In this document: in pieces, positions 53,646-61,670 of the stretch
Numbering within the stretch: the first letter of the stretch is position 1
How the letters are laid out: each line of letters begins with the position of its first letter
Source of the DNA: Sphingomonas aurea
GTDB lineage: Bacteria > Pseudomonadota > Alphaproteobacteria > Sphingomonadales > Sphingomonadaceae
Reading direction: 5' to 3'
DNA: 64,000 nucleotides
Assembly: GCF_030678875.1 (NCBI RefSeq)
Contig: NZ_JAUUDS010000001.1
Span: 248,001 to 312,000 of the forward strand
Notes under the pieces: generated by a model
What the model saw: only the letters and a program-made list of their open reading frames with translations
What the model was told of the DNA's origin: nothing
Databases searched by the model: none
Program-made: the position numbers and the translations under genes

Positions 53646-54293
53646 ATGTCGCGCACCAACTTTATCCTGGCCCTGTCACTGGCCACCACACTTGCAGGCT
53701 GTGCCGGTGGACGGCATCGGCCGGCCACGGCAGCCGCCCCCACCGTCACGCTCGCACCCGAGCCCGCGTGGCGGCAGGCGATCGATCAGGCCGATGCGCA
53801 GCGGATCGAGGCGTTGCCGACCGACTGGGCGACCGCGCGCGAGCAGGCGGCCCGGCGCGGCGCACGCCTGCTGAAGGCGGAGGGTGACCTGTTGAAGGCG
53901 GACGCCGCGCTCGACCATCCGGCGCTGCCACCGGGCTCGTACAAGTGCCGCTCGGTGACGCTGAAGCGCGCAGGGGTCAGCAAGTCGCCGTCCTTCTTCT
54001 GCTATGTCGGAGGCGAGGCGGGCGAGCGGGTCAGCTTCACCAAGCAGACCGGCACCGCGCTGCCGGGCGGCTGGCTCTATCCGGACGAGGCGCATCGCTA
54101 CGTCTTCCTCGGCGCGCGGCAGAAGCGGGCGGGGGATACGTCGCTGGGCTATGGCGAGGATCGCAGCCGCGATCTGGTGGGCGTGGTCGAGCGGGTCGGC
54201 GCGTTCCGCTGGCGGCTGGTGCTGCCCGGTGCGGAGTTCCAGGTCTATGAACTGACCCCGGTGCCGGTCGAGCAGCAGGGTGCAGTAGGATAA
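53646..54293 (+). CDS. DUF4893 lipoprotein
   Basis: This 215-residue lipoprotein has the lipobox LAGC at about residues 16-19. An Ala/Pro linker and a DUF4893 domain follow (PPGSYKCRSVTLKRAG, KQTGTALPGGWLYPDE, GYGEDRSRDLVGVVERVG). GAGGAAGG precedes the ATG at 53646. Function unknown. Confidence 0.88.
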   Translation: MSRTNFILALSLATTLAGCAGGRHRPATAAAPTVTLAPEPAWRQAIDQADAQRIEALPTDWATAREQAARRGARLLKAEGDLLKADAALDHPALPPGSYKCRSVTLKRAGVSKSPSFFCYVGGEAGERVSFTKQTGTALPGGWLYPDEAHRYVFLGARQKRAGDTSLGYGEDRSRDLVGVVERVGAFRWRLVLPGAEFQVYELTPVPVEQQGAVG

Positions 54294-54298
54294 GCGGT

Positions 54299-54327
54299 CG
54301 TCATGCCGGGACACGCCCGGCATGACG
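54299..54327. repeat. GTCATGCC-type palindrome / probable bidirectional terminator
   Basis: Perfect 12-bp arms CGTCATGCCGGG and CCCGGCATGACG surround ACACG. It lies between two convergent genes. Related sequences occur at 56513-56539. Confidence 0.75.
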
Positions 54328-54335
54328 AACAGGGG

Positions 54336-54527
54336 TCAGTCGACCACCGTGCCGACCACCGCACCGGCCGTGCCGCCGACGGCCGCGCCCTTGCCGACGT
54401 CGTTGCCCGTCACGGCAGCTACACCGGCGCCGCCGGCACCGCCGATCGCCGCACCGCGCAGCGTCGAGCAGGCCGCCATCGACAGGCCGCAGGCGAGCAG
54501 GGCGGCGGACATCGCGATCTTTTTCAT
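54336..54527 (-). CDS. Small glycine-zipper lipoprotein
   Basis: This encodes 63 residues. A lipoprotein signal MKKIAMSAALLACGLSMAAC with lipid attachment at Cys20 is followed by a glycine-zipper GAAIGGAGGAGVAAVTG repeated as GKGAAVGGTAGAVVG. It resembles SlyB/OsmB-like and entericidin-type small envelope proteins. Confidence 0.82.
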   Translation of the reverse strand: MKKIAMSAALLACGLSMAACSTLRGAAIGGAGGAGVAAVTGNDVGKGAAVGGTAGAVVGTVVD

Positions 54528-54613
54528 GAGAGCATTCCTGTCAGTTAAGGGATGCCTCGACGAATGCTGCACTGCAGCCTTCGTTCCGTATGTTGCGGGA
54601 GTGTAATGGGATT

Positions 54614-55612
54614 TCAGGCCCAGCCTTCCAGCACCTGGTCGGGCGGGCGGTGGCCGTCGGCCCACATGCGGATGTTCTGGATAACCTTCTCGCCCGAGGC
54701 GACACGCCCCTCGATCGTCGCCGAACCCATATGCGGGGTCATCACCACGTTGGGCAGGGCGAGCAGGCGTGGATCGATCCGCGGCTCGTGCTCCCACACG
54801 TCCAGCCCCGCCCCGGCGAGGCGACCGCCCTCCAGCGCGTCGACCAGCGCCTCCTCGTCGACGATGCCGCCGCGGCTGGCGTTGATGAGGAAGACATCGG
54901 GGCGCATCAGGCCGATGCGGCGGCGGTCGATCAGCATCCGGCTGTCGGCGTTGAGCGGGGTGTGGACGGTGACGATGTCCGCGACGCGGAGCAGATCGTC
55001 GAGATCGGCGTGGAAGGTCGCGCCCAGCTGCCCCTCCAGCACCGCAGGCAGGCGGTGGCGGTTGTGATAGTGGATCGACAGGCCGAAGGCGCGCGCGCGC
55101 TGCGCCACCGCCTGGCCGATCCGGCCCATGCCGACGATACCCAGCGCCTTGCCGCCGATTCGATAGCCGAGCATGCCCCCCGGGCTCCACCCGTGCCACT
55201 CGCCGGAGCGGACCAGCTTCTCGCCCTCTGCAAGGCGGCGGGGGACCGAGACGATCAGCGCCATCGTCATGTCGGCGGTATCCTCGGTCAGGACGCCGGG
55301 CGTGTTGGTGACGATGATGCCGCGGGCGCGGGCTGCGGCGAGGTCGATATGGTTCACGCCCGCGCCGAAATTGGCGATCAGCCGCAGATCCGGCCCGGCG
55401 GCGGCGATCAGGGCGGCGTCGATCGTGTCGGTGACGGTGGGGACCAGCACGTCGCAGGTCGCCAGTGCCACGCGTAGCGCCTCGGCCGACCAGGCGGCGT
55501 CGGTGTGGTTCAGCCGGGCCTGGAACAGCGCGTCCATGCGGCGCATCACCGCCTCTGGCAGTTCGCGGGTGACGACCACCCGCGGGTGGGGGCAGCGGCG
55601 CGGATCGGACAT
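54614..55612 (-). CDS. D-isomer-specific 2-hydroxyacid dehydrogenase (glyoxylate reductase type)
   Basis: This 332-residue NAD(P)-dependent dehydrogenase shows LIANFGAGVNHIDLAAARA, the nucleotide motif LGIVGMGRIGQAVAQRA, catalytic Arg in INASRGGIVDEEALVDAL, Glu in WEHEPRIDP and His in MTPHMGSAT. It is closest to GyaR/hydroxypyruvate reductase. It is divergent from the SH3-like gene. Confidence 0.88.
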   Translation of the reverse strand: MSDPRRCPHPRVVVTRELPEAVMRRMDALFQARLNHTDAAWSAEALRVALATCDVLVPTVTDTIDAALIAAAGPDLRLIANFGAGVNHIDLAAARARGIIVTNTPGVLTEDTADMTMALIVSVPRRLAEGEKLVRSGEWHGWSPGGMLGYRIGGKALGIVGMGRIGQAVAQRARAFGLSIHYHNRHRLPAVLEGQLGATFHADLDDLLRVADIVTVHTPLNADSRMLIDRRRIGLMRPDVFLINASRGGIVDEEALVDALEGGRLAGAGLDVWEHEPRIDPRLLALPNVVMTPHMGSATIEGRVASGEKVIQNIRMWADGHRPPDQVLEGWA

Positions 55613-55701
55613 GCCGGCTGCTTGGCGCGCGCGGCCCGGCGCGTCAACCGATGCGGGCAACGCGATTGATCGGCCGGCGACTTTGGTGGATGGAGGAGGG
55701 G

Positions 55702-56238
55702 ATGCGGCGCCCGGGAAAACGTCGCTTTGGGATCAACGTCATGCGTATCGCGAGCCTCGTGCTCTTCACCCTGTTGGCGGTCGGCACGGCCGGGCCGGTC
55801 GCCCCCGCCGTCGCGCAGGATGCGGCGCCGCAGCCGCCGCGCTGGATGTCGATCGGCGCCGGCCGCGCCCTGATGCGGACGGGACCGGCGCGCACCTATC
55901 CGGGGGCCTGGCTGTACCAGCGGCCCGACCTGCCGCTGAGGGTGACGGCTGCGTTCCAGGAGTGGCGCCGGGTGCAGGATCCGGACGGCACCGAGGGGTG
56001 GATGCTCGTCAACCTGCTGCGCAAGACGCGCACCGCCTATGTCCGCGGGCCGGGTGCCGCGGCGATGCGCGACAAGCCCTCGGCCGGGTCGGGCGCCGCG
56101 TGGCATGCCGCACCGGGCGTGGTCGGGCGGATCAGCGCGTGCGGCGAGGGTTGGTGCAGGTTCGACGTGAAGGGCAAGGCCGGGTTCGTCGAGGTTGGTG
56201 ATCTCTGGGGTGTCGATCCCGGCGAGGTTCTGCCGTAA
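55702..56238 (+). CDS. Exported SH3-like domain protein
   Basis: This 178-residue protein has a signal peptide (RIASLVLFTLLAVGTAGP, cleavage near VAQDAAP). Two SH3-like repeats follow: ALMRTGPARTYPGAWLY to EGWMLVNLL, and AAMRDKPSAGSGAAWHA to GWCRFDVKGKAGFVEV. These often bind peptidoglycan or peptides. The ATG at 55702 has GGAGG 5 bp upstream; the later ATG at 55741 would give a minimal signal peptide. Confidence 0.85.
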   Translation: MRRPGKRRFGINVMRIASLVLFTLLAVGTAGPVAPAVAQDAAPQPPRWMSIGAGRALMRTGPARTYPGAWLYQRPDLPLRVTAAFQEWRRVQDPDGTEGWMLVNLLRKTRTAYVRGPGAAAMRDKPSAGSGAAWHAAPGVVGRISACGEGWCRFDVKGKAGFVEVGDLWGVDPGEVLP

Positions 56239-56291
56239 CCAATAGCGGTTGGCGCACGGCATTCCCGCAAGGGCCTCTTCGTCATGCCAGG

Positions 56292-56460
56292 CTAGAGTAT
56301 CCGTGATGCGATCTGGACTGCACGAATTGAGCCCCTCCCCTTCAGGGGAGGGGTTGGGGTGGGGCGCTTCCTCGGGGCGGCGCGCCTTCGGCTACGCCCC
56401 ACCCCCGGCCCCTCCCCTGAAGGGGAGGGGTGTACAAGGCTGATCGCTTTCGCCTCTAAT
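56292..56460. repeat. MITE-like palindromic element, copy 2 (reverse orientation)
   Basis: It is the reverse complement of the 3845-4008 element with scattered differences. The arms carry CTAGAG, TGCGATC and GGAC on the left and TGATCGC plus CCTCTAA on the right. The inner hairpins CCCCTCCCCTTCAGGGGAGGGG are identical. The 333-bp gap 56239-56571 consists of this element, a GTCATGCC repeat and little else. Confidence 0.75.
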
Positions 56461-56512
56461 CCCGGCATTCACCGCGCGGCAAGCGTGTCGGTCGCGGTGC
56501 TTGCGGAACGGT

Positions 56513-56539
56513 GGATGCCGGGACAAGCACGGCATGACG
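56513..56539. repeat. GTCATGCC-type palindrome
   Basis: GGATGCCGGGACAAGCACGGCATGACG forms an imperfect palindrome of the same family as 54299-54327. It lies 33 bp after the thiolase stop and could act as its terminator. Confidence 0.6.
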
Positions 56540-56571
56540 AAGACGGTTGGGAAAACTCCAGCTGACCTCGC

Positions 56572-57759
56572 TCAGTCAATCATCTCGACCGCCAGTGCGG
56601 TGGCCTCGCCGCCGCCGATGCACAGCGCGGCGACGCCGCGCTTGCCGCCGGTCTTTTCCAGTGCGGACAGCAGAGTGGCGATGACGCGGGCGCCCGAGGC
56701 GCCGATCGGATGACCGAGGGCGCAGGCGCCGCCATGGACGTTGACCTTGTCATGCGGCAGGTCGAGATCGCGCATCGCGATCATCGCGACGGCGGCGAAC
56801 GCCTCGTTGATCTCGAACAGGTCGACGTCGGCGGCGGTCCAGCCGGCCTTGTCCAGGACCTTGCGGATCGCGAACACCGGCGCGGTGGTGAACAGCGCCG
56901 GCGCGTGGGCATGGGCCGCATGGGCGACGACGCGGGCGATCGGCTTCGCCCCGATCCGCTCGGCGGCGTCGGCGCGGGCCATCACCAGCGCGGCGGCGCC
57001 GTCGGAAATGGACGAGGCATTGGCGGCGGTGATCGTGCCCTCTTTCGAGAAGGCCGGCTTCAGCGTCGGGATCTTGGCGACGTCGCCGCGGGCGGGCTGC
57101 TCGTCGAGGCTCACCGTCTCCACGCCCTTGCGCGTCTTGATCGCCACCGGCACGATCTCCTGCGCGAAGGAACCGTCGGTCTGGGCGCGCTGCGCCCGGT
57201 GGAGCGATTCGATCGCGTAATCGTCCATCGCGGCGCGGGTGAACTGGTACTCGGCCGCCGTGTCCTCGGCGAAGCTGCCCATCAGGCGGCCAGGCTCATA
57301 GGCGTCTTCCAGCCCGTCGAGATACATATGGTCATAGAGCGTGTCGTGGCCGATGCGGGCGCCGGCGCGGTGCTTCTTCGACAGGAAGGGGGCGTTGGTC
57401 ATGCTCTCCATTCCGCCCGCGACCAGCAAGTCGGCGGAGCCGGCGGCGAGCGCGTCGGCGGCCATGATCGCGGCCTGCATCCCCGATCCGCACATCTTGT
57501 TGACGGTCGTCGCCTCGACATGGGTGCCGAGCCCGGCGCCGATCGCCGCCTGCCGCGCCGGCGCCTGGCCGAGCCCGGCGGGGAGGACGCAGCCCATATA
57601 GATGCGCTCGACCGCCTCTGCGGACACACCGGCGCGGTCGACCGCGCCGCGGACGGCGGCGGCGCCCAGTTCGGTCGCGCTGGCGCCGGCGAGCGCACCC
57701 TGGAACGAGCCCATCGGCGTGCGGGCATAGGACAGGATGACGACGGGTTCGGTTGCCAT
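56572..57759 (-). CDS. Acetyl-CoA C-acyltransferase (thiolase)
   Basis: This 395-residue enzyme condenses or cleaves acyl-CoA units. The nucleophile Cys90 is in TVNKMCGSGM. NASSISDGAAALV, NVHGGACALGHPIGASG with the catalytic His, and ALCIGGGEATAL with the second Cys are all intact. The start SYARTPMGSFQGAL is typical of acetoacetyl-CoA thiolase (AtoB/PhaA). It could feed polyhydroxybutyrate synthesis with the bdhA product, but the genes are far apart. Confidence 0.94.
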   Translation of the reverse strand: MATEPVVILSYARTPMGSFQGALAGASATELGAAAVRGAVDRAGVSAEAVERIYMGCVLPAGLGQAPARQAAIGAGLGTHVEATTVNKMCGSGMQAAIMAADALAAGSADLLVAGGMESMTNAPFLSKKHRAGARIGHDTLYDHMYLDGLEDAYEPGRLMGSFAEDTAAEYQFTRAAMDDYAIESLHRAQRAQTDGSFAQEIVPVAIKTRKGVETVSLDEQPARGDVAKIPTLKPAFSKEGTITAANASSISDGAAALVMARADAAERIGAKPIARVVAHAAHAHAPALFTTAPVFAIRKVLDKAGWTAADVDLFEINEAFAAVAMIAMRDLDLPHDKVNVHGGACALGHPIGASGARVIATLLSALEKTGGKRGVAALCIGGGEATALAVEMID

Positions 57760-57855
57760 GGCGCTCAGGGCCTCTCTCAAAGTTTCTGGTTGATCGCGAT
57801 CTAGTGTCGCCCGTCGCCGATAGCAAAAGCCGCGCGGGCCGCTACGCGCCGGAGC

Positions 57856-58107
57856 ATGGAAACATTTGCCGACGCGATCAAATGGTTTGCCTCGATCTCG
57901 GGGATGAGTGCGGCGCTGATCGTCTCGCTCGACCTGGGGCGGCGGATGACGGGATGGGGATTCGTGATCTTCGTCGCGTCCTCGGTCGCGTGGTTCGCCG
58001 GTGCGTGGTTGACCGAGGACTGGGCGCTGGGCACGCAGAACGGCATGTTGTTCGCGATCAACGTGCTGGGCGTCTATCGCTACCTGATCCGGGCGCGGAG
58101 TGATTGA
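57856..58107 (+). CDS. Small integral membrane protein
   Basis: These 83 residues form three hydrophobic segments (about 13-25, 35-53, 60-77), starting METFADAIKWFASIS. Its stop overlaps the start of the prepilin peptidase gene by 8 bp, so the two are coupled. No family recognised. Confidence 0.7.
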   Translation: METFADAIKWFASISGMSAALIVSLDLGRRMTGWGFVIFVASSVAWFAGAWLTEDWALGTQNGMLFAINVLGVYRYLIRARSD

Positions 58108-58858
58108 CGCCGCCGGCATCTGGGCGATCGGGCTGGGCGTGCTCGGCGCGCTGGTCGGCAGCTTCGTCGCGACGCTGGTGCTGCGCTGGCCCGAGGAGCG
58201 GTCGGTGGTGCACGGGCGCTCCGCCTGCGACGGCTGCGGGCGGACATTGCGGGCGATCGAGCTGATCCCGCTGGTCAGCGCGCTGGCATCGCGCGGGCGA
58301 TGCCGGCGTTGCGGCGGACGGATCGATCCGCTCCACTGGCAGGTCGAAGCGGCGGCGCTGCTGATCGGGGCGAGTGCCGGCTGGATCGCGCCGGGTCCGG
58401 CGGGCGTCATGGGTGCGGCGTTCGGCTGGCTGTTGCTGGCGCTCGGCACGCTCGACGCGCGCGCGTTCTGGCTACCGGACCGGCTGGTGGCGCCGCTGGC
58501 GCTGCTGGGGTTGGCGGGCGGCGCAGTCGGGCTGGCGCCTTCGCTGCTCGATCGGCTGATCGGGGGAGCGGCGGGGTACGCGCTGCTGGCGCTGGTCGCC
58601 TTTAGCTATCGGCATTGGCGGGGGCGCGAGGGGCTGGGCGGGGGCGACCCCAAGCTGCTGGGCGCGATCGGGCTGTGGCTGGGCTGGCGGCTGCTGCCGG
58701 CGGTGCTGCTTTGCGCCGGGCTGATCGGGCTGGGCGTGGTGCTGTTCCGCCAGCTGACCGGGCGACCGATGGCGGCGACCGACGCCCTGCCGCTCGGCAC
58801 GCTGATGGCGCTGGCGGCTTACCCGGCCTGGCTGTTGATGGTAGGGGTGGGGGCATGA
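58100..58858 (+). CDS. Prepilin peptidase (type IV leader peptidase, PilD/GspO)
   Basis: This 252-residue membrane aspartic protease cleaves and methylates type IV prepilins and pseudopilins. Two zinc-binding pairs (CDGCGRTL and CRRCGGRI, about 44-74) belong to the methylase region. The catalytic Asp are in LGTLDARAFWLPDRL and in the GxGD-like motif LGGGDPKLLGAIG. It starts from a GTG at 58100. No pilus structural genes are nearby. Confidence 0.9.
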   Translation: MIDAAGIWAIGLGVLGALVGSFVATLVLRWPEERSVVHGRSACDGCGRTLRAIELIPLVSALASRGRCRRCGGRIDPLHWQVEAAALLIGASAGWIAPGPAGVMGAAFGWLLLALGTLDARAFWLPDRLVAPLALLGLAGGAVGLAPSLLDRLIGGAAGYALLALVAFSYRHWRGREGLGGGDPKLLGAIGLWLGWRLLPAVLLCAGLIGLGVVLFRQLTGRPMAATDALPLGTLMALAAYPAWLLMVGVGA

Positions 58859-59289
58859 TCGCGCTCGTCCCCCTGCTCGTGCTGGCGCTCCAGGCGGCGC
58901 CCCCTGCGGCCATGCCGGTGCTGCCCAACGCGCTGGGGCCGCAATCCATGCCGCGACAGGGCTGCGCGGCGTTCCTGTGGAGCGTGTCGGACCGCAAGAT
59001 GGTCGCGGTGGCGAGTGCCGCGGGCGGCACGCTGCGCGTGGCGCTGGACGGTAAGCCCGTCGACTATCCGCGGACCGCCCAGTCCGGCACGGGCGGCTTC
59101 GGCTTTGCGGCGAGTACCCGATACGGCGCGCGCGATATCGGCTTCACGCTCGACATGACCGTGTCGACGGAGGCGGAACTGACCGATGGCGGATTGGTGC
59201 AGCAGGGCATGCTGACGATCGAGCGGGCGGGCGCCGACGCCACGCTGATCCCGGTCGCCGGCGTGATCGGCTGTGCTGCGGCGCAATGA
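58855..59289 (+). CDS. Exported hypothetical protein of the prepilin peptidase operon
   Basis: This 144-residue protein has a short signal peptide (MIALVPLLVLALQAAPPAA). A compact domain with Cys37 near the start and a terminal Cys (VIGCAAAQ) may form a disulfide. Its ATG overlaps the preceding TGA (ATGA). No family recognised. Confidence 0.75.
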   Translation: MIALVPLLVLALQAAPPAAMPVLPNALGPQSMPRQGCAAFLWSVSDRKMVAVASAAGGTLRVALDGKPVDYPRTAQSGTGGFGFAASTRYGARDIGFTLDMTVSTEAELTDGGLVQQGMLTIERAGADATLIPVAGVIGCAAAQ

Positions 59290-59408
59290 TCGCGCACGAA
59301 ATCATCATTGTGTTGAACCGAGTGGCCGTTCGCGCGTTGCGGTAGTTGGAAGGGGGCTGATCCGGTAACCGGGCCGCCCTCTGTTGAACCTGGGGGACTA
59401 CGATCAGC

Positions 59409-61670
59409 GTGACCGCTTCAGATCGCCGGCATTTTTGGCTCGCCGTCGCGCTGGTCGCTACTTCGTCCACCGCCACGGCTGCGGCAGGGCAGTTGTCGCA
59501 GCCCGGCACGGCCCCCGCGCGCGGCCCCGACGCGCCCAAGCCGAAGGATATGTCCGCCGCAGAACCGGCCGTGGGGAACGCTCCCGCGTCCGACCCGCAG
59601 GGTAATGCCCCGATCGTGCCGGAAGCGGAGTTCGACGCGGCGCTGCCGCCGCTGTCGGGCGACATCAACGCGCCGCTCGAGGCGATGACGCCCGCCGCGC
59701 CGGCCGCGACGACGCCGGCCCAGCCGGCCAGGGCAACGCCGATCGGCCCCGGCGATACGCTGGGCGCGGTGGGGCCGGAGGATCCGGCGCTGACCCAGCC
59801 GCTGACCCCGCTCGGCAGTTTCGATTCGACGCCGCTCCAGAATGTCGTCGTCGCCGACCCGGACGCGCCCGAGATCCGCTACGACACGGTCGTGCGCGGG
59901 TTGGACAAGCTGGGGCTCGAGGACGAGTTCAAGTCGCTGTCGGCGCTGCGCGAGGGCGGCGGCAAGGCGGCCAACGGCGCGCAGGTCGCCGCGCGGGCAC
60001 GCGAGGACGAAGGGCTGGCGGTGCGGCTGATGCGCTCGCTCGGCTATTACGACGCGACCGCGATCTCGACGATTGAGCAGCCGACGGCGCCGACCGTCAC
60101 GCCAGCTGCGACCGCCACGCCGCCAGTCGATGGTGCGGCGCCGGCAACTCCTGAGGCGACGGGCCGGCTGCGCGCGGTGCTGACTGCGACGCCGGGGCGC
60201 CTCTACACGCTGTCGTCGGTGACGATCCAGGCCGATCCGGTCGTCCCGGCGGACCTGCTCCGCCGCAACCTGCCGCTGAAAGTCGGCGATCCGATCGAGG
60301 CGGCACGCATCCAGGGTGCGGAGGCGAACGTCAGCCTGGTCCTGCCGCAGCAGGGCTATCCCTTCGTCAAGGTCGGCGAGCGCGATATCCTGCTGGAGGA
60401 TCAGGCGCCCGATCCGGTCGGCGCCTATACGCTGCCGGTCGATACCGGGCCGCGTTCGTCGTTCGGGCGGATCGTGACGACGGGCGATCAGGTGTTCGGG
60501 CTCGACCATCTGAACGTCTTTCCCCGCTACAAGGAAGGCCAGCTGTACGATGCGCGGCTGACCGACGACCTGCGCGACGCGCTGGTCGGCACCGGCCTGT
60601 TCAACAGCGTCGCGGTGGAGCCGCAGCGGACTGGCCGCACCGGGCCGGACGGGACCGAAGCGGTCGACCTGCTGGTGCGCCAGAGCAAGGGGCCGCCGCG
60701 CTCGCTGGCGGCAACGGCGGGCTACTCGACCGGGCAGGGTACGCGCATCGAAGGCAGCTGGACCCACCGCAACCTGTTCCCCGACGAGGGCGCGCTGATC
60801 GCCTCGGTCGTGGCGGGCACGCAGGAGCAGGGCGCAGGTGCGACCTTCCGCCGCTCCAATGCCGGGCGGCGCGATCGCACCTTCTCGATCATCGCCAATG
60901 CCAGCCACCAGAATTACGACGCGTACGAGGCGTTCATCGGCACGCTGGCGGTCCGCTGGAGCTATGACTCGACGCCGATCTGGCAGAAGAAATTCACCTA
61001 TGCGTACGGCGTCGAGCTGACCGGCACCAATGAGGACGTGTACGACTTCGCGGCCGGCGAGCGGCGACGTGGCACCTATGGCATCGTCGCGCTGCCCGGG
61101 CAGGTCGTGTTCGACCGGTCGGACAATCTGCTCAACCCGACGACGGGATATCGGCTGAAGCTGAACCTGAGCCCCGAGACGTCGGTGCGCGGCGCGGTGC
61201 GCCCCTATGTGCGGACCATGGTGGAGGGCACCGCCTATTACCCGGTCAGCGACAGCCTGGTGATCGCGGGCCGCGTGCGGGCCGGATCGATCCAGGGGAT
61301 CGAACGCGACGATCTGGCACCGTCGCGCCGCTATTATGGCGGCGGCGGCGGGTCGGTGCGCGGCTATGGCTATCAGCGGCTGGGACCATTCGATCCGGAC
61401 GGCAATCCGGTCGGCGGACGCAGTCTGAACGAGTTCGCGCTCGAGGCGCGCTATCGCTTCGGCAATTTCGGGATCGTGCCGTTCATCGATGCCGGCAACA
61501 GCTATGAATCGAGCCTGCCGACTTTCTCGGCGCTGAAGTTCGGCGCCGGTATCGGCGGGCGGTTCTATACCAATTTCGGGCCGTTCCGGGTCGACATCGC
61601 CACGCCGCTCAACCCGCGGCCCGGCGACGGCAAGGTCGCGCTCTACATCTCGATCGGGCAGGCATTCTGA
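59409..61670 (+). CDS. tamA: TamA-like Omp85 outer-membrane assembly protein, copy 2
   Basis: This 753-residue paralogue of the 10.5 kb protein starts from a GTG. A signal peptide (LAVALVATSSTATAAAG) is followed by a long Pro/Ala-rich, probably disordered stretch (about 20-130) that copy 1 lacks. POTRA repeats come next (LMRSLGYYDATAISTIEQ). The Omp85 barrel shares GSWTHRNLFPDEGALI, RRYYGGGGGSVRGYGYQ and SIGQAF with copy 1. The one-base TGA/ATG overlap with the following tamB is also the same. Confidence 0.9.
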   Translation: MTASDRRHFWLAVALVATSSTATAAAGQLSQPGTAPARGPDAPKPKDMSAAEPAVGNAPASDPQGNAPIVPEAEFDAALPPLSGDINAPLEAMTPAAPAATTPAQPARATPIGPGDTLGAVGPEDPALTQPLTPLGSFDSTPLQNVVVADPDAPEIRYDTVVRGLDKLGLEDEFKSLSALREGGGKAANGAQVAARAREDEGLAVRLMRSLGYYDATAISTIEQPTAPTVTPAATATPPVDGAAPATPEATGRLRAVLTATPGRLYTLSSVTIQADPVVPADLLRRNLPLKVGDPIEAARIQGAEANVSLVLPQQGYPFVKVGERDILLEDQAPDPVGAYTLPVDTGPRSSFGRIVTTGDQVFGLDHLNVFPRYKEGQLYDARLTDDLRDALVGTGLFNSVAVEPQRTGRTGPDGTEAVDLLVRQSKGPPRSLAATAGYSTGQGTRIEGSWTHRNLFPDEGALIASVVAGTQEQGAGATFRRSNAGRRDRTFSIIANASHQNYDAYEAFIGTLAVRWSYDSTPIWQKKFTYAYGVELTGTNEDVYDFAAGERRRGTYGIVALPGQVVFDRSDNLLNPTTGYRLKLNLSPETSVRGAVRPYVRTMVEGTAYYPVSDSLVIAGRVRAGSIQGIERDDLAPSRRYYGGGGGSVRGYGYQRLGPFDPDGNPVGGRSLNEFALEARYRFGNFGIVPFIDAGNSYESSLPTFSALKFGAGIGGRFYTNFGPFRVDIATPLNPRPGDGKVALYISIGQAF

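Noticed and set aside
59314..59338. EcfG promoter before the second tamA (TGAAC-N16-CGTT)
   Set aside because: The -35 starts with T instead of G; kept only as a weak possibility.
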